Positions 37,439-47,596 of a stretch of DNA of 64,000 bases are shown here, piece by piece. A model generated the notes under the pieces. The model was not told the DNA's origin, did not search any database, and was given only the letters and a program-made list of their open reading frames with translations. The DNA is taken from positions 2,150,299 to 2,214,298 of the forward strand of contig JANPYM010000011.1 in NCBI GenBank assembly GCA_025890175.1, written 5' to 3'. How positions within the stretch are numbered: the first letter of the stretch is position 1; every line of letters starts with the position of its first letter. The translations under genes were made by a program, and so were the position numbers. Source of the stretch: Ciborinia camelliae (taxonomy: Eukaryota > Ascomycota > Leotiomycetes > Helotiales > Sclerotiniaceae).

Positions 37439-40400
37439 TTTAATTTATAAAACATTAAATTTGTTTTTTTTAATATTGATTTAAAATTTAATACATTTTA
37501 ATTATTTAAAAATCTTTATTATATAAATTTAATATTCCTTTTTAATTTAATTAAAAATAAAAATATTATTTATATAAATAATATAAAAGATATTAAAATA
37601 TTTTAATAATATATTATTAATATATTATTAAAAAATAATTGGTTTTTTGTAAAATCTAAAGGGAAATATTAGATTTTTATAATTTTTTATAAATGTATAA
37701 AAAATGATTAAATCCTTATTTTCCGGGGTAATTATATAAATGTAATTAAAAACGTAATAAATATTAAAACGAATTAGAAATTTATTATTAATTATTAAAA
37801 AAATAATATTATTAATCAAAAAAAATAGATATTTATTTTTTCAAAAAATAATATTAAATTATTAATAATTAAAATAAAAATATATATTTTTTTTTAATTG
37901 TTTAATAAATATAATTAAAATTGTATATAGAATAAAATTTATAATAATAAAATTTTTAAAAAAAATTTTAAAAATAAATTAATAAATTTTATTAAATTTA
38001 ATTTATAATATTTTGTAAAAACAAAAAATTTAATTTAATTTTTTATTTTTTTTAAAAATTATATAATAATTAAAATTGAATTAATAAAAAAATAAAATAT
38101 TAATAATAAAAAAAAAAAATATATTAATATAATTGAAAAAATAAATAAATAGAAAGTTTTTTAAATTAAAATTTTTTATTATATTTTTATTTTATTAATT
38201 TATAATATTTTGTATAAAAATTGTAAAAATTTTGATGTTGTAATAATAATAAAAAATATAAAAAATATAAATATTGATTATAATAATTTAAGCAAATTTG
38301 TTTTTGAAAATTTAATTAGAAAAATGGTTATTATTATTTATAGAAAAAAGTATATAGTGGATATTATTTTAAAATAAAGTTTTAATAAATTTGATATGGT
38401 TAAATTTTTTTCGAAATAAATTTTGATATTTAGGTTTTTTAATTAAAAATTTTTTATAGATTTATTATAAGTGGTTTTAATAATATTAAAATTTATTTTA
38501 TTTTTTAAGGGTAATAAATTAATTATTATTAAAAAAAAAAAAAAATTATTTAGTTTTTTTGTTTTTAAAAGTAAATAAAAAGTTATTATTAATAATATTT
38601 TTTGCAAAAATATAGGGAGGGATTATAAAATTGATAATTATAATAAGATTTAAAATATTTATTATAGGATTAAATTTATAAAAATAATAATTATTAATAA
38701 ATTTTAATTTATAGGTAATAGGGTTAGGGATATAATTATAGATTATAAATTAATTAATATTGATAATAAATTTCTAAAATTGTATTTTAATAATCAAAAA
38801 GTATATGGTAAATTATTAATGAAGATTGAGCTTTATCTTAATTTCGATATAGTGAATAATAGAAGGTAAATTAAAATTATTAAAAATATAAATAAAAAAT
38901 AATTTAAAAAAAGTTAAAATGTTAATATTTTTAATAAATAAAAAAAATTATATAATTTTATAATTAATAAAATTATTATTTAAAATATATATATTAATTA
39001 ATATTTAAAAATATTTTTTATTTTTTTTTAAAATATAATTTAAAATAAAGAATTTGTTAAGGGTATAAAAAATGCTTATAATTTTATAAAAACAATTATT
39101 ATTAAAAAAATAATAGAAAAAAAAAATTAATATATTATATAATAAAAAAAAAGTTTAAAATATAATTAAGAGATAAAATTATTTTCAAAACAATTTTTTT
39201 AAAGATTTTTAGTTTTTTAATATAAAATTTGTAATAAAAGTTATAATTGGAATTAGATTTATTTTGATATTAGTAATAAAGGTTTTAAAGGCTTTAAGAA
39301 TTGTAATGTGGTTTATAAGATTTTTGATAAGTTAAAATCAAAATTTTTATAAACAATTTGTAATTTTGTAATTGAATTAAAGGTATTTAAGATAAAGTTT
39401 GTTATTATAAATAATTTGTTTTTGTTTTTTAATGTAAAAAAAAGTTTTTTTTTTTTTAAAATTGTTAAAACTTTTATTATTATTTTTAAATATATTAATA
39501 ATAAAAGTTGAGAAAAATTGATTTTTAAATAAAATATTAATAATTATAAATTTTAAGAAAGATAAAATATAGAAAAAGTTTTATATAAAATAAATAATTT
39601 TAATAATTTAAATATTTTTATTAATTTAATAAAATTTAATAATTATAAAATTAAAATTATAAAACAATTTATTAAAAATTTTATTAAAATATTTTTTGTT
39701 TAATTTAATATATAAATTATATTATATAATTTTATTAAAATAATAAAGGTAATATATAAATTTTTTGAAATTAAAAAAAAATAATATAAATAATTAAATA
39801 TTTTAAAAAAGCTTTATTATATTTGTTTTAGTATAAATTAATTTATATTTATTATTATATATTTTATTGAGGGTTATAAAAACGATATTAGGTATAAAAA
39901 ATTTGTTATTTCAAATATTAAAAAAAATAAGTTTATAAATATTATTAATAATATAATTAAAAATATATTAGATATAATATTTATTATTATTAAATAAATA
40001 AGAATTAATATTAAATTTTTTATATATCTTATTATATCAAAAATCGAAGTTTTAAATAAATTAATTTAAAATTTATTTATTTTAAAATTTTTTAAAATCA
40101 ATAATAATCTATAATTTAGAAATATATATAATAATATTAAAAACAACAAATTATTAAAAATATATATTAACTTAAAAATCATTAAAATATTTTTTAATTA
40201 TAATATAATTGTTAAAAATATAATAAAGATTATTTTTTAATTATAAAATTTAAATATAAAAAAAATTATATTAATTAATTATATTAAAAAAAGATTATAA
40301 AATATTATTATTTTTTTTAATTTTATTAATTTTAATATTTAGTTTTTTAATAATAATAATTAAATTATTAATATATTATTTATAATTATTAAATTTTATA

Positions 40401-40940
40401 AAAAAATTTAAATAAATTTATTTTTAAAAATTTATTTTATATTTAATATTTTAAGTAAAAATATAATATTTTTATAAAAATTAGATTATTTAATTTAATA
40501 TTTTTATAAACTTAAAAATTATAATAAATTGAAATTAAATTTTATTTAATTATTTTTAAATAATAATAAATATAATATTATTAAATTGATTAAAAATATT
40601 TATTTTAAAAATAATAAAATAATAATATTTAAAATTATTATTATTAATATTATTAGTTATAATAAATGAATCGAAATAAAAATAAAAAAAATTAAAAAAA
40701 ATAAAAAAAAAATATAAAAACAATTAATTTAAAAAAATAAAAAAATAAAATAGAATATTTAGCTTTATTATGTAAAATAAAAAAATTGGGATAGATCTAT
40801 AATTAATTAAGGTTATTAATAATATTTATATATTAATACAAAAATTTTTAAAATAAAATTTTTTAATAATTTTGAATAAAAAATTAATTTTTTTTTTTTT
40901 TTTTTAAATCTTTAAAAAATATAATTAAGAATCTAAATTG

Positions 40941-41215
40941 TATTATAAAAATGATTTAAAGATTTAATAATTTTAAAAACTAAAATTTATATTAATAAAA
41001 ATCTAAATTTTAATGTTAAAAGAAAATATAGGATAACTAAACTTTATATAAATCTAGGTAGTTGTATTGAACTGGCGTTAGTGCCTAGTGCATAGTACTA
41101 AGCGAGTACTATGCCTAGAACCTAATACTATAGGAATGAAGAGCATTCACTACCAGGCACGTGATCGTAGGTCACGTGCTAGTCACGTGACCCGTACCCC
41201 TGTAACTTCGTCACA
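40941..41215. repeat. Right LTR of element A
   Basis: Ends GTAACTTCGTCACA. The first about 100 bp are RIP-saturated, but from about 41050 onward the sequence is of normal composition (GCCTAGTGCATAGTACTAAG), an abrupt change inside one repeat. Confidence 0.85.
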
Positions 41216-41227
41216 AGCCTAAGGTTT

Positions 41228-41259
41228 AAAATACTACGTCGCCAACGTCGTAGTATTTT
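41228..41259. repeat. Perfect 11-bp-arm hairpin in TIR element copy 2
   Basis: AAAATACTACG and its exact inverse CGTAGTATTTT flank TCGCCAACGT. It is the intact counterpart of the three hairpins in copy 1. Confidence 0.8.
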
Positions 41260-41846
41260 AAAACTTTTAGTTATACTTTCATTATACTAATATACTAAAA
41301 TCAATATAAAACCTTCAAATTATTTATGAAATATACAAAATTGGTATCAAATTATAGATCACGATTAGAGCTTTCAATTGGTATATTTTTTCTTAAATTT
41401 AAATAAAAGCCTAACGATCTGTACCAATTATAAAACTTTCAAAAAATAATAGTATTAAGACCTCTAGGCACGTGCATTATAAGCACGTATGCTTATATAA
41501 GTTCGTATGCTTATATAAGTTCGTAGCATGCTTATATAAGCATATATCTATACGATTTTATAATCTATATAATCATTTTAATCTACTACAGAACCTGAAC
41601 GCTAGCTTCAATTATAATATAAATTATACCAATCGAAAGCTCTTAAAAAGCTCTATATTTTGATACAAAATTTATATATTAAATACGTTCTGGTATAGAG
41701 CTATATAAGGCTAAATATAAGGTACAGAATTAGGTGTGGTACAGGGGTGTTTCCAACTAGCATTTTGACCCTAAATAGGGTGTTTCAAACGTAGTTCCGA
41801 AGACCCTAATTAGGGTCGATTCGGGTGCGAGATGGGTGAATTTGGG

Positions 41847-42229
41847 AGCTGTACCTTCCTAGGTAGTCTGTGTGCACCGTATATGTGTTGTTGCCTGCCG
41901 ATTTTCCGGTCCAGTTCAGGCGAAAAAATTTGGGTACCGGTACCGGTAGTTATACAGAAACGATGGCGTCATTGATGAGAATAATTGGTAAGTCCATGCC
42001 GGGGGTGGGAAATTAGTCTGAGACATTGAAGTGGAAACGAAACACAGAATGCCCACTTCGAGAACGATCAATCAATCAATTATTCCAAACACCTTATCTC
42101 GGCATTTAATTATTCTTCAGTCTGCATGATTGATATGAATTTGAATACTTCTCAACTCCATTCCATTCCCAAGGTCTAGCCGAAGGAAGGAGGGAGGAAT
42201 ATCTCTGTTTCTTTCTATTTTGGATTCTA
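41847..42229. other. Unique spacer between two transposons
   Basis: Normal composition. No gene is seen. Confidence 0.5.
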
Positions 42230-44063
42230 AGTCCCCTACCCCACTTTCCGGCCCCCCCCCACTTTCCAGTCATCTCAAAATACATTTTTCAGTGAGTTAT
42301 TTTCGAATTTTAATTTTTAATAATTTAATAACAATTTAATTAAATATTTTTAAATTTTAAAGTTTTATTAATTGGATTATGTTAAAAAATTATATCAAAA
42401 ATAATATTGTTATAATATTAAAGATGATTGCAAATAAACGATTTATTAAAAAAGTTGATTTAGATTTTAATGTATTTCGAGTTATATTTTAAGATTAAAT
42501 TAATAAGTATTTATTTTATAAAAAAGATATTTAAGTGATACAAAAGATAGTTTCGATTTAGGAGAAACGATTAATAAATTAAATTTTAATTTAAGAAAGT
42601 TTAAATATTAATTTTATTTATTAATAAATTTGTAAAATTGTTGAATACTTTTTTAATATTAAGAGAAAAAATTTTTTATTTAAAAAACGATGGATATGTA
42701 ATTTTATATAAAGGAATTTTAGTATTAATATTAAAAAGCAATTTAGAATTGATTTAGTTAAAGTTTTTGAGGTTATATTTGATATTATTAAAAAATGATT
42801 TCAAAAATTCGAAATTCTTAAAATCAAATATATTAAACTGAAAAACAGATATAATATAAATAAAATGAATATTATAAAGAGTTAAAGTTTTAATAAATTA
42901 ATTGTTAAAAATTTTTATTAACAATTTATTTAAAAAAAGTAATTTGGTTTTAGGGTTTGAATTTTATTTATTAAATGTATTTTAATAATAAAAAAAACTT
43001 TTTTTTTTTTATTATTTATAAAAAAAAACGTTTAATAATAATAATTTCTTATTAATTTTATTTCTTATAAAAATTAAAAGTTTATTATTATAAATAATAA
43101 ATAAATTTTAAATATTACAAAATTAAAATAATTAAAAACTATATTTATATTTTTTACAATTTTATTTTATATAAACAAATTACAATTTTTTATTTTAAAT
43201 AAATATAAAAATTATAAAACTATTAAATTTATAATAAAATATTTTAATCATAATATATATCTTATATTTCTATTATTATATATATTATATATATTACAAT
43301 TATTAAATTTATTAATATTTTTATTTTTCAAAAACATATATCGTAATACATTTAATAAATTAAACTTTTTAAATAATTTTATATCAATTAAAAAACACAA
43401 TTTCCTTTTTTGCTATTATAATACTCAATTAAAAAAATTAATAGTTTATAATATCAAATAAAAATAATATATTTCCAAATTGTAACTCAAAAATATAATT
43501 AAATTTATTATAAATCGATTATTGCTTAAAAATAGTAATTAAAAAATTAAAATATTTAATTCAATTTTAAATAATAATTTTATATTATAATAAAATATAT
43601 ATTTATTTTTTATAAAATAAAAAATCTTTTAAAATTTGAAAAAACTTTGAATATATATAAAGATAATGATTTGCAAGAAAAAAATCGATTTTTTGATTCA
43701 ACGATTGTTTTTTAAGAAAATCGCGAAAGAATTTAATATTAAAGATTATATATTTATATAGTTTTAGTTTCGAATTTAACAATTGAAATATAAATTAAAA
43801 CAAATTGCATTTAAAAAAAAACGTAAAATTAAAATAAGCCCGAATTCGAAGTTTGCAGGGATTAAAGAAATTAGAGATGTATAAATCGAAATTGGGAATC
43901 GAAAAATTAATGAAAATGATTTTAGTAATACTATAGAAAATAATATTATAAACGTTTTAATTGAAAATAAATAATTATTGAATTATTAAAGTTTAAAATT
44001 TATATATTAATTATTTTGAAATAGCCGAAAAATAGGGGGGGCTGGAAAATAAGGTAGGGGATT
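42230..44063 (+). mobile_element. Fot1/pogo-type (Flipper-like) DNA transposon, RIP-inactivated, 1834 bp
   Basis: The left end AGTCCCCTACCCCACTTTCC is matched by the inverse of the right end (AATCCCCTACCTTATTTTCC), and the inverted similarity extends about 50 bp. TA dinucleotides flank both sides (42228-42229, 44064-44065). Size and TA target agree with Flipper of Botrytis cinerea (about 1.84 kb), recalled rather than checked. The interior is A+T-saturated except for an edge segment near 43840-43900. Confidence 0.75.
42840..43080 (+). pseudogene. Transposase remnant (DDE, pogo/Fot1 type)
   Basis: Plus-strand text, with a frame change, gives YNINKMNII and later FIIYKKKRLI. These line up with the NIYN-x-DE-x-G motif and the downstream PLIIYKG-K block of Fot1/pogo transposases. 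The catalytic Asp-Glu is changed to Asn-Lys, consistent with G-to-A mutation. Confidence 0.55.
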
Positions 44064-44065
44064 TA

Positions 44066-44841
44066 ATACATATATAGGATTCCTATCTCTTCTCTGCTCA
44101 CCACCTATCTAGCTACCTACTTTTAGTACATTAGGTTCTCCATCTCGAACCTCGGGAATCGGGGAGTCTTGATACTGAACACTGGTGGAGCTAGCGGCTA
44201 TTGGATATATTGGAGTGTGTTATTGGTGCTCCGCAGTATCGATATCTACTCCGTAGGCTACAGAGAGATCCGATAAATGGAATGAATGACAAGGTACTGT
44301 AGGTCATTGATTACACTGGATGTGATGTGATGTGATGGGATATGATGGGATGTTGAAAGATATATGAATAGATACCTATGTTTCCTATGATTAGATAGGT
44401 AGATATCTATATATCACAACCGCCTGAGGAATTTTACAAACCAAGAAACCTCTGCATAGGTTGCATTAACTTGAGGCGAAAATTATAAAGTATACGGAAT
44501 AGGGTATAAGGAAAACACCATGGCGATAATATATATATCTGTCGATGCCACTCAGCCTTTCAAATACCCAACATACAAGTTTGGCTACCTACCTATTCAA
44601 GGCTAACGATGATAAGCCAGTAACTTGCGTCGTTGTTGTCGTCTCCTTCCACTACTATCCGATGAAAATTTCTCTTCCTCTTCATTTCCCTTTTCCTTTT
44701 GCTTTTCCTCTGCTCTCTCCACATCTTCAAATTCCAATTCCGATCCACTAGTTATTTCCTCCGGCGGAAACCTCTACCTCCACTTCCTAATTTCTTTCAA
44801 CCGTCACTCAACATAAGCACTGCCTCTTCCAAACGTATCCC
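44066..44841. other. Intergenic, no supported gene
   Basis: Contains a TGATG pentamer run near 44318-44345 and pyrimidine-rich stretches around 44650-44760. No coherent frame. Confidence 0.4.
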
Positions 44842-45226
44842 TCACTCCATATATATAATCCCGGTAAAAATCGCCACTCCTGATTTATCGGTTGCCCAAT
44901 ATTCCCCTATCACACTCGGATTCTCCGGTGTCCAGTACCACTGGGATCCTAGTAACCAGGTATGCATCAGCCGTTCTGCGGTCCAGAATTCCTAGATCCA
45001 CTGAGCAGTATCGGGATTTATTTCATGGAGTGGGTCTTGTTTTTGTCCGAGGTGGGAATTGACGTATCGACGGATCGTCCGTTTCATCATAGGTTGGTTG
45101 ATAATATCACATCGCTTGTTGGTTGAATGATTAGACTTACCGGGCGTATTCGTTGACTCTGTCCGGAGGAAATTCTTCTTCCTCGGGAAAAGGGGCCCGT
45201 AGGATGTTATCCAGCCTATATGTCAT
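44842..45226 (-). pseudogene. Decayed gene of unknown family
   Basis: From an ATG at 45226 the minus strand reads MTYRLDNILRAPFPEEEEFP and PPDRVNEYA up to a GTAAGT donor near 45141. A second segment reads RRYVNSHLGQKQDPLHEINP and DTAQWI, meets a TAG, then continues in the same frame EFWTAERLMHTWLLGSQWYW, PSVIGEYWATDKSG to a stop at 44842. Composition and continuity look like real protein, so I infer a gene with one nonsense change and an unclear splice. I do not recognise the family. Confidence 0.4.
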
Positions 45227-46590
45227 AAATTGCAATCTTTTTTCCCTTCAAACATTGGCGACACCGTATAGGGTTGGGTTTTTTAACCTCTCCCCCCCGT
45301 CCGCGGCTGTTTCAATAGTCCAGATTGCATTTCAGATCAGGAAGCTTTTAACATCAGAAGAACTATCCATCATTGAACAGAGCCCGATATTTAAAATGGC
45401 ATTACTGTTCCAAAAACATCAAATATCTCAAATTGATTCAAGAACGAAGAATCCATAATTTCCAGGCCGCAGCTCAAACTACAGAATACCACACACCTAC
45501 GTCTAGAATAATATAAAAGCCCTACTTACTATCAACCTAGAGTGGTGACATAACAGCCAAATCCGGCATAGCAGCACTAAAGCAACCCACCACAATATCT
45601 TTAAATAGAAAAGAAGAACAAGGAAATGTTCTCCTTGTAAGTAATTGATATGCCCGAGGATGTTCAATTACCATGTGTCCAAGTGAAGATGATTTCCCAA
45701 AACTAGGTTGTCTTTCTGTGTTTATGGGGTATGGATACAAGAGGAGAGTTTAAAATCCATGGGAAAATGCTAGAACAATAATGAAACCATGTTGGAAATA
45801 TCATAAAGGAATTGACAATCGGATTGTATGTGTTGTGTCCAAATGCGGAAATTGTTCAAGACAAAGGTTATTTTGACCACTACCCCTGGAGGAGGTAATG
45901 TTTAATTAAGAAAGTACGAGTATATATATAACAATAAATGATGGATAATCAACCAATTGGTTTTCATTTCTTACTGGGAAGAAATCCCCTAGTATCCCAC
46001 TTTCCTATAAAAAGTGCAGTAGGGTAGTGCATTCATTACACATTATGCATCCATGACAAAAACAAGTCCGGGACATAATGCTTATAGGAGATGATGGACG
46101 AAAGGAAGATTCGGTCGAGAAAAAAATCAATCACCTGTGGCTTATAAGACCATATCAACACTTCGATCTGGAATATCTCTCCATATGAAAATTACCCCTC
46201 CGCAGAAAGACAATATCGGGGTATTCTACACATACACAGGTAGATAGATTATCAAAAATAGCCAAGGATAATAACGCACAGAAAGTCATTGGAGTTGAAA
46301 TGGATGATGTGAAGCAGCACAAAGACTATGCAGATAAAATATGAAGAACGATTTGCTAGGGGGAGGGAATATCTACTCAGAAGTTCCCCCAGAGATCTTT
46401 ATGTAAGTCAAACTTCCCAATAGGGAGTTATTTTGGATTTGGATTTTATACAAAAGGTACTATTGAACCTCCATTATATAATCATACCCATCTCATCAAT
46501 CATACCCATCCGATCTATTGTACATTCCTTCTGAAATCCTCACCATGTATTGAATGACTGGAATCCATAACTTCCAAAATCCGACATAAT
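45227..46590. other. Intergenic, no supported gene
   Basis: A possible upstream continuation of the decayed minus-strand gene lies at about 45227-45440, with stops in frame. The remainder holds only short frames and the 3' flank of SDHAF4. Confidence 0.4.
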
Positions 46591-47070
46591 TCAAAAGTCC
46601 GTAACCCTTCCATTGTAACTCCAATCACCCCTCTCGCCAGAACTTCCCCATCTTAAAGGTTCATTCTTTGGTCCACCAACCTCTCCCGTCTTAGGATTGA
46701 TTTCCCCTTCGAATTCCGGCTTTGCACCTCTTCGAATATCTGGATGTAATTCCTCTCCCTTTCCTGTAGCAGATACTCTAGCATTCACAGCAGCTAATTC
46801 TATATCTTCCTTTTCGGCCGCAGTGGTGGCGGGTGATTGATTTATTTGTGGTTTTGCTCGCGATGATGATGTTAAGGTATTGGAAACGACTTCGACCTTC
46901 GGGGTACTAAATGCACCAGTAGAGGAACGTTGCAGACGTTCAAATTCTTCCTGTTCCTTTGGTGGCAGACGTGGTGGAGATGGACCAGTTGCGAATGCTG
47001 TTCGATGAGTCGTTTGTGAGAAGAGGCGACGGGTAGAAAGGAGGAACTTTGATGGTAAGCGTCGAGACAT
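46591..47070 (-). CDS. sdhaf4: Succinate dehydrogenase assembly factor 4, mitochondrial
   Basis: Single exon, 159 residues. The first ATG is at 47070; the frame extends upstream only to a TTG. The N-terminus (MSRRLPSKFLLSTRRLFSQ) is a typical basic mitochondrial presequence. After a low-complexity middle the C-terminus carries the family block: EINPKTGEVGGPKNEPLRWG and, at the extreme end, GDWSYNGRVTDF. SDHAF4 (yeast Sdh8) binds flavinylated Sdh1 in the matrix and protects it before it joins Sdh2. A short extra Ser-Gly-Glu-Arg lies between the two conserved parts. It is divergent from tryptophan synthase, with 526 bp between the start codons. Confidence 0.9.
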   Translation of the reverse strand: MSRRLPSKFLLSTRRLFSQTTHRTAFATGPSPPRLPPKEQEEFERLQRSSTGAFSTPKVEVVSNTLTSSSRAKPQINQSPATTAAEKEDIELAAVNARVSATGKGEELHPDIRRGAKPEFEGEINPKTGEVGGPKNEPLRWGSSGERGDWSYNGRVTDF

Positions 47071-47397
47071 TTTGAATTGTTGATGAGTGAGCAATGGGAA
47101 AATTGAAAGATCTTCTCGTCTCGTCTGGTCTTATCTTGTGTATTTATTAGAATATTCACGAATGACCTCGGGGATTGATTTCTATATCGATGTCGATAGG
47201 TAGTATGCAAGCTTAGCCTTTATTATTGTGGTGAGGGGAATCGTGGCGAGGGGATTCGGGGATAGTGATGACGACCTCGGAAGTTTAATTTTCAAATGGA
47301 AAGAGATTGCGAGATTGGACATTTGGACATTCCCGCCCATTCACTTTCTGCCAAGGCGGTGACTTCATTGAGCCATAATTGAGAGGGGCGACGGTTT

Positions 47398-47404
47398 TGA
47401 CTCA
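47398..47404. promoter_or_regulatory. TGACTCA site (CPC1/GCN4 type) upstream of tryptophan synthase
   Basis: A perfect TGACTCA heptamer, 192 bp before the tryptophan synthase ATG. In fungi this is the binding site of the bZIP activator of general amino-acid control (Gcn4/CPC1/CpcA), and amino-acid biosynthetic genes are its classic targets. Binding here is inference. Confidence 0.6.
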
Positions 47405-47515
47405 CTTTTTTGGGTGATCAATAAGAATCCATCACTGATATATATATATATACAAGAAAGGAATCCGACTTGGAAAGAGTTTCGACCTGTATTTCAATTT
47501 CTCTTTTCTCACTCC

Positions 47516-47549
47516 ACTTCACGACCCTTCACTTCACGACCCTTCACCA
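47516..47549. repeat. Short tandem repeat in the tryptophan synthase leader
   Basis: ACTTCACGACCCTTC is present twice in direct succession in the probable 5' UTR. Confidence 0.6.
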
Positions 47550-47596
47550 CCTTTCCCATCTCTCTACATATCAATCATATCAATCTATAATTCAAA

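Larger units (their letters stand above)
26653..41215. mobile_element. LTR retrotransposon A (itself interrupted by element B)
   Basis: Bounded by two 275-bp direct repeats and a perfect 5-bp target duplication AGCCT (26648-26652 and 41216-41220). Without element B it is about 6.6 kb, a normal size for a fungal LTR element. Internal parts 26928-29499 and 37439-40940 are almost pure A+T with no usable frame, so polarity and superfamily are undetermined. A 90-codon minus-strand frame at 26993-27262 survives but is not recognisable. Confidence 0.82.
24830..41838. mobile_element. TIR element family 1, copy 2, with nested retrotransposons
   Basis: The ends match copy 1 (left CACCCATCTTGCATCCG, right inverse end intact), flanked by a perfect 8-bp duplication AATTTGGG at 24822-24829 and 41839-41846. 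Removing the inserted LTR element A and one 5-bp duplication leaves about 2441 bp, close to the 2252 bp of copy 1. It is inverted relative to copy 1, since the CTCCCGG motif and hairpins fall on opposite sides. The left part is RIP-decayed; the right part (41216-41838) is almost undamaged. Confidence 0.87.

Noticed and set aside
24830..41838. Giant Starship-type cargo element
   Set aside because: The 17-kb size is explained by nested retrotransposons; there is no tyrosine recombinase or cargo gene, and the ends are long TIRs with 8-bp duplications.
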